DNA of 64,000 bases from Hydrogenoanaerobacterium saccharovorans. GTDB lineage: Bacteria; Bacillota; Clostridia; Oscillospirales; Ruminococcaceae. This document shows positions 16,240 through 24,272 of the stretch, one piece after another. The notes under the pieces are model-generated. The model saw only the letters and a list, made by a program, of their open reading frames with translations. It had not been told where the DNA came from and searched no databases. The stretch's first letter is position 1. Each line of letters starts with the position of its first letter. A program made the translations under genes and the position numbers. Where the stretch lies: NCBI RefSeq assembly GCF_016901815.1, contig NZ_JACSNR010000011.1:1-64000 (forward strand). The letters run 5' to 3'.

Positions 16240-16701
16240 TTACTGGATCTTGGTGAACTCCTGGAGGATATCGTAGTCCTCAAAGGTGAAGTCGGCGTCC
16301 TCCTCCAGCGGATCATCGCTGTCACCGTCCAGCTTGGTGAGCACTACGCTGTCCAGGTTGCAGTCCATCAGCAGTGTGGTCTGCTTGCCGGCAGAGCTGG
16401 ACGGGTCGTTGTTCTCCACCACCAGATCGAAGTAGATGTCCACACCGGTGTCCTTGTACTGCTTGAGCATCTGCCGGAACAGCGGGGTGAGATAATAGAG
16501 GGTCATTTTGCCGCTGCCGCTCATGCCGGTGGTCTTATGACCGGTCATGCGCCGGCCGATGGCCTTGATCTCTGACTTTGCCTTCTCCACCGAGGCCTCG
16601 ATGGTCTTGGCGAAGAACAGCTCCTCGTTGTTTCCATTGATCTTGGCGTAGGCTACGCCCTCCTTGCCGCTGATGGGGTCAAAGGATTTCAGTTTTGCCA
16701 T
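16240..16701 (-). CDS. XkdM-like tail tube protein
   Basis: 153 residues. Features include the opening SFDPISGKEGVAYAKINGN and the motif RRMTGHKTTGMSGSGKMTLYY, both typical of XkdM/DUF2001 tubes. It directly follows the sheath gene and precedes a terminator-like hairpin, as expected for a highly expressed structural gene. Confidence 0.9.
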   Translation of the reverse strand: MAKLKSFDPISGKEGVAYAKINGNNEELFFAKTIEASVEKAKSEIKAIGRRMTGHKTTGMSGSGKMTLYYLTPLFRQMLKQYKDTGVDIYFDLVVENNDPSSSAGKQTTLLMDCNLDSVVLTKLDGDSDDPLEEDADFTFEDYDILQEFTKIQ

Positions 16702-16720
16702 ATTGGTTTATCCCCCTTTC

Positions 16721-18040
16721 TTATGCCACATGGACCGTCATGTAGAGCTTTTCCATGCTGTCATTGGGCTTCAGCGCGCTGGCAACCGCCACATCGCGCT
16801 TTCCAGCGCCCTGGTCGATTTCGATGTCGGCACTCTCAAAGTCGCTGATGGCGCCGATGTCCTGGTACTGATTCCCCAGGCTCACCAGATCGGCCTTGAA
16901 CAGCTGGCGTCCGGTGTCGTTGTTGGTGGCAAGGCCGAGATAGGATGCGCCGAAGATCCGCGCCACATCATTGGCCCAGCCGTCCAGTACACGGATCAGC
17001 CGGTTGGAGGTAAAGTCCGAGGTCTTGCCGCCGGCGAAGGTGGTCAGGCTGTTGATGTCGGTGAGGACACGGGCCTGCTGGTTCTCAGCGTAGAACACAA
17101 ACTCGCCGGCCTTGATGGCTGCCTCGTACTGGCTCTTGGTGTACTTCTCGCTCACATCCACCGCGCCGTCGTAGACAGCATTGGTCAGGCTCTCGTTGAT
17201 CTCCGCTGCCGCCGTAGCGCCGCAGACCCAGGCCACCGCCTTTTCCGGCGGCAGGGTTTCGCCGCTCTCCAGCACCACACCGTTCTTCACATTGATGATG
17301 CCCTCATAATCGGCCTTCTGCCCGGTCAGCACACAGGTGATCTTCTTGCCCTCATCGTCCCGCAGGCGCTTCACAAAGGCCACAAACAGGCCCTTGGTCT
17401 CGCTGTCAGTGCCGGGGTAACAAAGGGTATTGAACTGCTCCACCTCCACGGCGGAGAGGTACTTGGTGTAGGCTGCGCCGTTCGCTGTACCGTTGGTGCC
17501 GCCCTCCAGGGCAGTGGCTACCGCCGCCGAAAGAGAGCCTTCCCCACCAAAGATGACAAAGTCATTGGCAGTCAGCCCGGCGGCCTCGGTCACTGTCTGA
17601 CGGTCCATCTCAGTGGTATCCAGATAGGTCACCACATCGAAACTCCCGTCTGTATTTTCCAGTACCGCCACCTTGAGGGCATTGCCCCGGGTGCCGCTGT
17701 ACCTGGCAGTCACGGTGATACCGCCGATCTCCTTGGCGGCCTTGGAGCCGCCGCCGTCCACCCGGTAGACAAGCAGGGTTTTTGCCCGCTTGAATGCCTC
17801 CCGGATCAGCAGCAGTTCCGGCGCTGTGGCATCGTAGCCGAACACCGTCACCGCCTGTCGGTTAAAGTCGCCGGAGTCCATCTTGATGATGGTGTCCTCG
17901 GCACCCCAGCCCAGCTCCGCCGGGATCGAGGCGATGCCCCGGGAGCCCGCAGAAACGCCGCCGCTTGCGGATACAAAGTTCATGTATACGCCGGGGAGCA
18001 CCTTGTTCTGGAGTGTAAATGTGCCGCCTCCAATAGGCAT
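16721..18040 (-). CDS. Tail sheath protein (XkdK-like)
   Basis: 439 residues with the sheath opening PIGGGTFTLQNKVLPGVYMN and the conserved VTARYSGTRGNALKV segment. The C-terminal domain (GNQYQDIGAISDFESADIEI ... VHVA) is the sheath-to-sheath handshake region. The sheath shows that the phage has a contractile tail. Confidence 0.95.
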   Translation of the reverse strand: MPIGGGTFTLQNKVLPGVYMNFVSASGGVSAGSRGIASIPAELGWGAEDTIIKMDSGDFNRQAVTVFGYDATAPELLLIREAFKRAKTLLVYRVDGGGSKAAKEIGGITVTARYSGTRGNALKVAVLENTDGSFDVVTYLDTTEMDRQTVTEAAGLTANDFVIFGGEGSLSAAVATALEGGTNGTANGAAYTKYLSAVEVEQFNTLCYPGTDSETKGLFVAFVKRLRDDEGKKITCVLTGQKADYEGIINVKNGVVLESGETLPPEKAVAWVCGATAAAEINESLTNAVYDGAVDVSEKYTKSQYEAAIKAGEFVFYAENQQARVLTDINSLTTFAGGKTSDFTSNRLIRVLDGWANDVARIFGASYLGLATNNDTGRQLFKADLVSLGNQYQDIGAISDFESADIEIDQGAGKRDVAVASALKPNDSMEKLYMTVHVA

Positions 18041-18044
18041 AAAA

Positions 18045-18248
18045 TCACACCTTTCTGGTCATGTATCGGTTGATAGCTTCTTCTGCCTCGGACACCGTGT
18101 AGAGCCTGCCTTCTTCCAGCAGCGCCCGTATGATGTCCGGGTGTACTTTCAGGGCAGCGGTCAGCTGCTCCCGATAAAAAGAGGGCTCCGTCTGAACGGC
18201 GGGCCCCTTTCCGGCGGGCTTTGCGGCCCGTTTGTTTTTTGCTGTCAT
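18045..18248 (-). CDS. Small phage protein upstream of the sheath
   Basis: 67 residues, basic N-terminus (AKNKRAAKPAGKGP), then a helical part (FYREQLTAALKVHPDIIRAL and SEAEEAINRYM). It overlaps the tail terminator gene by 4 bases (ATGA). Proteins of this size are common just before the sheath gene, but I do not recognise a function. Confidence 0.7.
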   Translation of the reverse strand: MTAKNKRAAKPAGKGPAVQTEPSFYREQLTAALKVHPDIIRALLEEGRLYTVSEAEEAINRYMTRKV

Positions 18249-18667
18249 TCTTTCAGTCCTTCCCTCATCTCCAGGTCCTCCATCGGTTCCCCGGCAGGCG
18301 GGTCCAGCAGCCCCGAAAGGGTCATATCAAAGACGAAATGGAACACCATATCGTCCCCGGGCTCCGCCTGGGCGCCGGTGATATGTACCACCTGCCCGTT
18401 CACCGTCAGGGTCTCCAGCTCCGAATAGAGAGTCTCCGCCCAGTCGCCAAACACCAGTGCGTCCCCCTCCCGGCAGAAGTAGAGCACCTCGAAGCTGTAC
18501 GCCCGCTCCCGCCGGCGCCCGAGCTTTTTGGTGTGGCTCTGATCGGTACAGCGGATATAGTGGTTTCCGTCGGCTTCCCTGGGGATCTGGGTATAGTAGA
18601 CCGCCCGTTCGGGGAAAAGCTCCCCCAGCCGGAGCGCCAGTGCGCTCATAATCTCGTTCACGGTCAT
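18245..18667 (-). CDS. Tail terminator/completion protein (DUF6838-like)
   Basis: 140 residues. The layout (MTVNEIMSALALRLGELFPE, YYTQIPREADGNHYIRC, FEVLYF) matches phage tail terminator proteins of Gram-positive contractile phages. It lies between the gp10-like gene and the sheath. Confidence 0.7.
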   Translation of the reverse strand: MTVNEIMSALALRLGELFPERAVYYTQIPREADGNHYIRCTDQSHTKKLGRRRERAYSFEVLYFCREGDALVFGDWAETLYSELETLTVNGQVVHITGAQAEPGDDMVFHFVFDMTLSGLLDPPAGEPMEDLEMREGLKE

Positions 18668-18670
18668 GGT

Positions 18671-19201
18671 TTACAGTCCTTTCTCCAGTTCTTCCTTGAT
18701 GTATCGCTCAAATTTCCGCTGGATACGGGATTTCTGAGTCATTTCAGTGCGGCGCATGGCTGTCCGGAGGGTCCAGATCCCCTCCACATAGCCGCCATAC
18801 GGCCCCACATACATTCCCCCGGGAAAGCCCGGCTCATAGACAAAGGTTTTCCCCTCCCAGTGTCCGGGGACAAAGTGGGAGCGGAAGCCCATCTCCAGAA
18901 AGCTGGCATAGTCGAGGTTATTGTAGACATCAATAATCCAGGTCTTTCCCTGTTTCCGGGGTTTGCTGCCATCGTGCATCCTGGCGGAGGAATAGGCCGG
19001 GCGGGTTTTGGTTCCGGTGTGGAAGTTGTACCGGTATGCGCCGGTGTTGACCACTCCGGCGTTTGTGACGATCTTCCGGGCCTGCCCCACGGCATAGACA
19101 CCCTCACCGATCAGGATCTCCTCCATGACCTCCGGGGCCTTGTCCCCCAGGCGCTCCAGGTTGTCCCGGAGCTGCCGGAGACCGCTGACTTCCATGCTCA
19201 T
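18671..19201 (-). CDS. HK97 gp10-like neck protein
   Basis: 176 residues. Contains SGLRQLRDNLERLGDKAPEV and ARKIVTNAGVVNTGAYRYNF, the gp10/XkdI signature. Such proteins join head and tail. Start overlaps the upstream stop by 4 bases. Confidence 0.85.
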   Translation of the reverse strand: MSMEVSGLRQLRDNLERLGDKAPEVMEEILIGEGVYAVGQARKIVTNAGVVNTGAYRYNFHTGTKTRPAYSSARMHDGSKPRKQGKTWIIDVYNNLDYASFLEMGFRSHFVPGHWEGKTFVYEPGFPGGMYVGPYGGYVEGIWTLRTAMRRTEMTQKSRIQRKFERYIKEELEKGL

Positions 19202-19593
19202 GCCAGATCCACCGCCTTGAGGAATACCTCCCGGTGGGTCGGGTAGAGCAGCGGCTCTCCCACCGCCTCAAACTTCTGCACCGATGGACTGGGGTCAAGA
19301 AAGCGCCCGAACCGGGAAACAGTCACTGTATCGCCGGGACGGACTTCCTTGTCCGGCTGGACAAACAGCTTGCGGTCATACCGGAGGTTCTGCTGAGCGT
19401 CGGTCTGGCGGCTGCTGTCGCTGCCGCTGGACAGGGCGCAGATGATCCCCGAGTATACGGGGCTGGGCTGGGGTCTGGTAAAGCCGTCATCACCCTTCAC
19501 AGGCTGCGGGCGGGAAATGACCGCCGTGTCCTCATAGGTGGCCTCCAGAGCCATTCTTTCAGCGTATGGATTGCCAAACATACCAGTCACCAC
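19198..19593 (-). CDS. Head closure protein-like (XkdH position)
   Basis: 131 residues, with VSRFGRFLDPSPSVQKFEAVGEP typical of the head-tail closure family (the small β-rich protein before gp10). Function is inferred largely from position. Overlaps its upstream neighbour by 7 bases. Confidence 0.7.
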   Translation of the reverse strand: MVTGMFGNPYAERMALEATYEDTAVISRPQPVKGDDGFTRPQPSPVYSGIICALSSGSDSSRQTDAQQNLRYDRKLFVQPDKEVRPGDTVTVSRFGRFLDPSPSVQKFEAVGEPLLYPTHREVFLKAVDLA

Positions 19594-19934
19594 CTCACCT
19601 TTCGGAACGCATTCAGCTGCGACCGGTAATCATCCAGCAGGGATTTCCCGGCGCCGGTGATCTCCGCCGCAGCACTGGCATTGCTGCCGTAGCTGACGGT
19701 CACATCACCACGGGTCACCGACTGGGCGGTCCGGGGAGCGGCAGCCTGCCCATAGCCCTCGCTGCGGACCTGGTCTGCCGCCATACGCACAACCACACTT
19801 TCCAGCCGGGGCGGGATCTCGTCGAGGTTGCAGTAGGAGAGCACCAGGTCGGTGACCGCGTCCAGCACAAAGGTGAGGACGGCGTCCTGCTCCTCCCCGG
19901 AGATGCCCAGCAGCAGCTTGAGTTGATCGAGCAA
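19587..19934 (-). CDS. Head-tail connector protein
   Basis: 115 residues, mostly helical (LDQLKLLLGISGEEQDAVLT; VLDAVTDLVLSYCNLDEIP), matching the gp6-like connector family that docks beneath the portal. It directly follows the major capsid gene. Confidence 0.8.
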   Translation of the reverse strand: MLDQLKLLLGISGEEQDAVLTFVLDAVTDLVLSYCNLDEIPPRLESVVVRMAADQVRSEGYGQAAAPRTAQSVTRGDVTVSYGSNASAAAEITGAGKSLLDDYRSQLNAFRKVRW

Positions 19935-19951
19935 GCGGATCTCCCCCTCTC

Positions 19952-21163
19952 TCAGCCTCTGGAAATGATGCGGGCAATCGGGATCGCCTTGTGGTCGATG
20001 TACTCCTTGGAAGAGGACGCGCCGTTGTGGACCAGGGTCCAGTTTGCTCCCTTCTCCAGCTCTGCCGCAGTGGGAGACAGCGTTGCCTGGGAGCTGCGGG
20101 TGTAGCTGATGCCATAGGGCGCAAACACCTTGCGCTGGCGGCTGTACAGGGTGTCCTGACCGCCGTTGGTTTTGGGATCGCGGCTCATCTCATAGGGCAC
20201 CTTGGCGCCGATGTTCTCATAGTCAAAGGCACCATCGCCCAGCACATAGGTGATGTACTGCACACCCGGCACCACATAGTTCTCCGCTGTGACGCTGCCG
20301 GTGCCGAAGTACGGAGTGACATCGCTCTTGTTGATCTGACCGTCCGAAGCGCCGGAATCCTTGACCAGCAGGGCACCGGGTTCCTCGGCTGTGGCGGGGT
20401 AATAGCCCTCGGTGGCAGGCATACTGTCATCAATCAGGACGATACGGCCGTTCCAGGTACCGAGGCCCAGGTCACGCTGTACGCCGCTCTCGTCAGTCTG
20501 CTTGAGGTAGGCCAGGAGGTTCAGGTTCTCCAGGTTGGTGGCAACGGTGGAGTGCATCACGACCAGGGTGAACTTGGCCTTGTTGTCGCCGCAGGCCTTC
20601 TGGATGGCACTGTTCAGGGTGGTGCTGCCCGCCATATTGAGAGCGTGACCGTCGCTGTCCTTGCCGGTGGCCAGGGTGATGTCATAGGTGTGGCCGTTTA
20701 CAAACTTGAGGTTCTCGGCGCCGGTCATCGAGAAAATGCCCTTGAGGATCGAAAGCAGGGTGTCCTGATCCACACCGTCCCAGTATTCGGCGACCTGCTG
20801 GGCCACATTGCCCATGAAGTCGGTGCCGCCGGTAATATCGCTGGAGAAGTCCAGCTCGGTCCAGGACTGGGCACGGCCTACCACCACAACGCCGCGCTCA
20901 AAGGTGGTGGTTTTCTGGGCGGTAATGTCGGTCTGGCCGTCGTAGTTGAGCGGGGTGCCGCCGATCCGTCCGGTCATGGGAATGGTGGCGAAGGCGGTGC
21001 CGGTCTGGCTGGAAAATGCCGCCTTGATCTGCTGATTGCCCCGGAGCGCCCGGGACTTGATCAGCTCGTTGCGCTTGGTGGTCGGGATCCGTTCCACATA
21101 GGCGCCGAACGCCACAGGGTTAAACGACTTGCTGTCGAATTTCGACTGGGTGTACTCTGCCAT
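19952..21163 (-). CDS. Major capsid protein
   Basis: 403 residues (MAEYTQSKFDSKSFNPVAFG...). It has the HK97-fold coat pattern of Clostridia phages, with LIKSRALRGNQQIKAAFSSQ and a long central A domain. SD AAAGGAG supports the start. It follows the scaffold gene. Confidence 0.9.
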   Translation of the reverse strand: MAEYTQSKFDSKSFNPVAFGAYVERIPTTKRNELIKSRALRGNQQIKAAFSSQTGTAFATIPMTGRIGGTPLNYDGQTDITAQKTTTFERGVVVVGRAQSWTELDFSSDITGGTDFMGNVAQQVAEYWDGVDQDTLLSILKGIFSMTGAENLKFVNGHTYDITLATGKDSDGHALNMAGSTTLNSAIQKACGDNKAKFTLVVMHSTVATNLENLNLLAYLKQTDESGVQRDLGLGTWNGRIVLIDDSMPATEGYYPATAEEPGALLVKDSGASDGQINKSDVTPYFGTGSVTAENYVVPGVQYITYVLGDGAFDYENIGAKVPYEMSRDPKTNGGQDTLYSRQRKVFAPYGISYTRSSQATLSPTAAELEKGANWTLVHNGASSSKEYIDHKAIPIARIISRG

Positions 21164-21188
21164 AATCTTGTCTCCTTTTCTTAGTTAC

Positions 21189-21827
21189 TTAGATTGCATC
21201 CGGATGCTCCGCCACATAGGCAGCGAACTCCGAATAGGTCATTTTGCTGAGGTCGGGCTTCATCTCGCCCCCGTTTCCGGGATCTGCGGGCTTGGCTCCC
21301 TTGATGGTGGGGGTTCCACTGGTTGCAGCCGGCTTTTCCTCCATAAACAGATAGGGTTTCTGTTCCCTGATGGGCTTTACCAGCTCGTCAATGGAGGTTT
21401 TGAGGTTGCCTGCATCGTCCAGCTCGATCTTCCCAAGATCCAGCAGCTTGATGATGTCCTCCGGGTCGTGGGCCTTGCCGGTGAGCTCCACCTTGAGGGC
21501 GGAGGTGCGGCGGATGGTGTTCAGCTCGGCCTTGTAGTTCGCCTCCAGGGTGGAGATCTTCTGCTGGGCCGCTGCCACATCGTCGGCGATCTTTGCCGGA
21601 TCACCGCTGCCGCCCACTCCCTTGAGGGCTGCTGCCGCATTCTTGAGGGCGGTTTCCGCACTGGTGCGGGCCTGCCGCTCCGTTTCCACTTTTTCAGCGG
21701 GAACATAGCTGCCGTCATTGCCGATCACCAAATCGATGTCCCTGCCGTCCTTGCCTTTGCCCTTGAGGGCAGCTTCCACCTGCCCGGCGAGTTCCTCACC
21801 CAGCAGCTCCTTGATTTTTTCCAGCAT
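21189..21827 (-). CDS. Scaffold protein (minor structural protein GP20-like)
   Basis: 212 residues. Highly charged and helical, with an N-terminal LEKIKELLGEELAGQVEAAL and a central coiled coil (VAAAQQKISTLEANYKAELN), as in GP20 scaffolds. It guides capsid assembly. Confidence 0.85.
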   Translation of the reverse strand: MLEKIKELLGEELAGQVEAALKGKGKDGRDIDLVIGNDGSYVPAEKVETERQARTSAETALKNAAAALKGVGGSGDPAKIADDVAAAQQKISTLEANYKAELNTIRRTSALKVELTGKAHDPEDIIKLLDLGKIELDDAGNLKTSIDELVKPIREQKPYLFMEEKPAATSGTPTIKGAKPADPGNGGEMKPDLSKMTYSEFAAYVAEHPDAI

Positions 21828-21924
21828 GGTTTTGCTCCTTTCTTTCCGGCTGTGTTTTCCGTGACTTCCACACGCTTTGCCTTGGCCTGTTTTGCGGGGA
21901 CAGGCAGCCCCGGTATATGAAAAA

Positions 21925-21940
21925 GCGCCCGACCGGGCGC
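21925..21940 (-). terminator. Terminator before the scaffold-capsid genes
   Basis: GCGCCC and GGGCGC with a 4-base loop, followed leftward by a T run. The second of two tandem hairpins. Confidence 0.6.
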
Positions 21941-21967
21941 CTTATCACCAGAAATGGGTATAAAAAA

Positions 21968-21991
21968 GCACCGTACCCATTGGGCCGGTGC
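21968..21991 (-). terminator. First of two tandem terminators
   Basis: GCACCG and CGGTGC arms with inner CCCA/TGGG pairing, followed leftward by TTTTTT. Together with the next hairpin it separates the MuF accessory genes from scaffold and capsid; a promoter may lie just downstream. Confidence 0.6.
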
Positions 21992-22032
21992 CGGTTTATT
22001 TTATTCAGAATCTTCTTCCAGATCCATCACTG

Positions 22033-22263
22033 TCAACCCCCGCTATCTCCGAACTTTTCCTGAAGAAGCTGCTCAAACTGTCTGTTGACCTCTGCCTCTT
22101 TTTCCTCTTCTTCCTTGGTCAGAGCTCTGCGGGAAATCACCCTTGGATTTCCGGGATCACTGATCCTCCAGAGAAACATATCATGCGGCGAAAGCTCCTT
22201 ATAGCGTTCCGTCTTCTGATCTTCCGGCAGTTTCCGGGATTCCTCCAGTGTCAGTTTACTCAT
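22033..22263 (-). CDS. Hypothetical small acidic/basic protein
   Basis: About 76 residues from MSKLTLEESRK, with PHDMFLWRISDPGNPRVISR and a charged helical C-terminus. The ATG at 22263 has GAGGTGG upstream and overlaps the end of the 36-residue gene before it by 8 bases, so it is translationally coupled. No family recognised. Confidence 0.6.
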   Translation of the reverse strand: MSKLTLEESRKLPEDQKTERYKELSPHDMFLWRISDPGNPRVISRRALTKEEEEKEAEVNRQFEQLLQEKFGDSGG

Positions 22264-22366
22264 CGACTTCTTCCACCTCGCTTTCAATTACGCCATCTGG
22301 AATCTGTTGGTCTTTCCAAGGCGAAAGGTTGTTAAGATATGCGCCTATTCCCTTTCCGGACGGCAT
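22256..22366 (-). CDS. Small 36-residue protein
   Basis: MPSGKGIGAYLNNLSPWKDQ then an acidic tail ending in EVEEVDE. Fills the gap between two small genes and overlaps the next start (GATGAG). Only a weak SD (GGAG, distant). Function unknown. Confidence 0.5.
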   Translation of the reverse strand: MPSGKGIGAYLNNLSPWKDQQIPDGVIESEVEEVDE

Positions 22367-22376
22367 TATTGCTGGA

Positions 22377-22562
22377 TCACGTCTCCGATTCAAAATCCTC
22401 AATCAGATGCCTTCCATAGCATAGTACATTCAGGTCATCCAACTTTCGCAAACGCTCCAAATCGTCACCAGGAATATCTTGATGCTTTAATCGATAAGTG
22501 CCTTCCCTCGTTTCATTAAGATATTTACTCATAAACCTTATATCTTCAATACCCAAAAGCAT
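22377..22562 (-). CDS. Small protein directly after the MuF gene; possible immunity or partner protein
   Basis: 61 residues beginning MLLGIEDIRFMSKYLNETRE with a Leu-rich, acidic second half (DDLERLRKLDDLNVLC). AAAGGAC is 12 bases before the ATG. It lies 6 bases after the MuF-metallopeptidase gene. Genes in this position after toxin-bearing MuF proteins are often immunity genes, but nothing in the sequence proves this. Confidence 0.6.
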   Translation of the reverse strand: MLLGIEDIRFMSKYLNETREGTYRLKHQDIPGDDLERLRKLDDLNVLCYGRHLIEDFESET

Positions 22563-22568
22563 AATTTA

Positions 22569-24272
22569 TCAGTCCTTTCTGAGCAAGATATCCATGACCT
22601 TCCGGGCAGTTTCCCGAGGGCTGCCTCCCATATACTCTGCTACCGCTTCGGCAATAAACTCCCAATCATCGCGCAGCGCATAATAGGACAGATATTGTCC
22701 GGCCTTTTTCATGTTTTCAGCGCTGTCATTCAAACTCCACTGCGTGATACCGCATACTTTCTCAAGTTCATTTCTCAGCGCTGCAATTTGTTTTTGCTTA
22801 GCCGCATTATTTTTTGTAAAAAGCATTTGAACTGCATGCCCCAACTCATGCCGAATTGCGTGTTCAGTTTGATCCGTGCTCCAGAATCCTGCCGCGAAAT
22901 TCTCCTGTGCAGTTTTCAGCATCTTTTCCAGAGAATCCTTCTCCCTCACTTCCCGCATATACACAATCCCGGAACTGGGTTGGTAAGCTGCGTAGAAATT
23001 TTGTTCTTTGGGATAGTACATCACACTTCTCAGGACGCCCTGCTCATGAAGATCCCCAAACACATCATAATATGCGGTGATTTCCCGATTAACAGAGTTC
23101 GCTACATCAAGATCAAAGCGATCATAATCCACATTGTCCAGATGCAGAACAGACAGAGCGTATTCCTTTGCTTCCCGGGCAGAATTTGCGGGAGTGAACT
23201 CCATTTTCAGCTTGATTCTACCATTTTCAGTATTGTCTTTCAATACTTCGGGCGTTTCGATGCCCTGTTCTGCTGCCCACTGGGCATAGGTCATGCGCTC
23301 CGGCATGGGCTGCCCGATGGTCTCCCAGTCCTTCCACTCGTCCGGGTCATATTCCACAGTGGTGGAGCGGCAGTTGGGGTGCATGGGCGGATAGTTGACG
23401 CCTGTCTGCGCATCTCCGATATCAAAGACCTTTCCATCCAGACCGGCACAGACTGCACTGGTCCGGTTGTCCAGGGTGGCGATGAACTCATACTGCCGGA
23501 CGCCGGCGGCCTTGTAGGCGGCTACATCAGCAGCGTTGTGGAAGTGATTCGCTTCGGTACGGATCAGCCGTTCCGCCGTCTTGTAGCTCTGACCCAGCTT
23601 ATCGGACAGCTCCTTGGACAGGGCAGCGACTCCTTTTCCCTGGATCGCCCCCTGGGTCATGATCTCCCGGAGATGGAAAAGCAGCGCCCTTTTGTTCTCC
23701 CACAGTCGGGAGGAAAAATCAGCGCCGCTCCACGGATAGGACAGTGTCTGTTCCACCAGTTCACGGTTGAGATGTGCAAAGTCGAACATCTTTCCGGCGT
23801 GCTGCTGGATATCGAACATCTTGCGGTAATAGCTGTCGGTATAGAGATCCCCGAAGCCTTCCCCCATTCCGTCCTCCAGGTCGATCATCAGGCGGTCTAC
23901 CTCCATATCCACCTGGGCTTTCAGGGCGTCCAGGCGGGTGATCCGGCTGCTGTATGCCCGGGCATCCAGCTCTGCCTTGAGACGGTCCTTGAGGGCCCCA
24001 TCCGGCAAAGCATTGATCTCATCCACATAGGCCCCCAGGGTCTTGGTCCAGGCCTTGGCTTCAGATCCGCGCAGCACTTTCACTGCCTCGGCATAGGAAA
24101 GTCCCTGCTCCGAGGCGTAGCGTCCGTAGAACTCCTCAATCTGACTGCTGATCTCCTGTGCCGCCCTCTTGTAATGGCGGAGCGCCTGCCGGATCAGGGT
24201 CCCCCCCTGTTCAGCGGCCCGCTTTTCCAGTTCCTCGGCCCGCCGAATCCAGTAGTCCTTACTCGGTGCCAT
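22569..24272 (-). CDS. MuF/SPP1 gp7-like head protein fused to a zinc-peptidase-like domain
   Basis: 567 residues. The first ~320 are the MuF head-morphogenesis domain, with LIRTEANHFHNAADVAAYKAAG and the Cys/His pattern CAGLDGKVFD...PPMHPNCRST. The remaining ~230 form an added domain. Its HAIRHELGHAVQ contains the zinc motif HELGH, and EFIAEAVAEYM could supply the third ligand. MuF proteins enter the capsid and can carry C-terminal effectors (polymorphic toxins), so this may be an injected peptidase. Its start overlaps the portal gene by 14 bases. Confidence 0.85.
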   Translation of the reverse strand: MAPSKDYWIRRAEELEKRAAEQGGTLIRQALRHYKRAAQEISSQIEEFYGRYASEQGLSYAEAVKVLRGSEAKAWTKTLGAYVDEINALPDGALKDRLKAELDARAYSSRITRLDALKAQVDMEVDRLMIDLEDGMGEGFGDLYTDSYYRKMFDIQQHAGKMFDFAHLNRELVEQTLSYPWSGADFSSRLWENKRALLFHLREIMTQGAIQGKGVAALSKELSDKLGQSYKTAERLIRTEANHFHNAADVAAYKAAGVRQYEFIATLDNRTSAVCAGLDGKVFDIGDAQTGVNYPPMHPNCRSTTVEYDPDEWKDWETIGQPMPERMTYAQWAAEQGIETPEVLKDNTENGRIKLKMEFTPANSAREAKEYALSVLHLDNVDYDRFDLDVANSVNREITAYYDVFGDLHEQGVLRSVMYYPKEQNFYAAYQPSSGIVYMREVREKDSLEKMLKTAQENFAAGFWSTDQTEHAIRHELGHAVQMLFTKNNAAKQKQIAALRNELEKVCGITQWSLNDSAENMKKAGQYLSYYALRDDWEFIAEAVAEYMGGSPRETARKVMDILLRKD

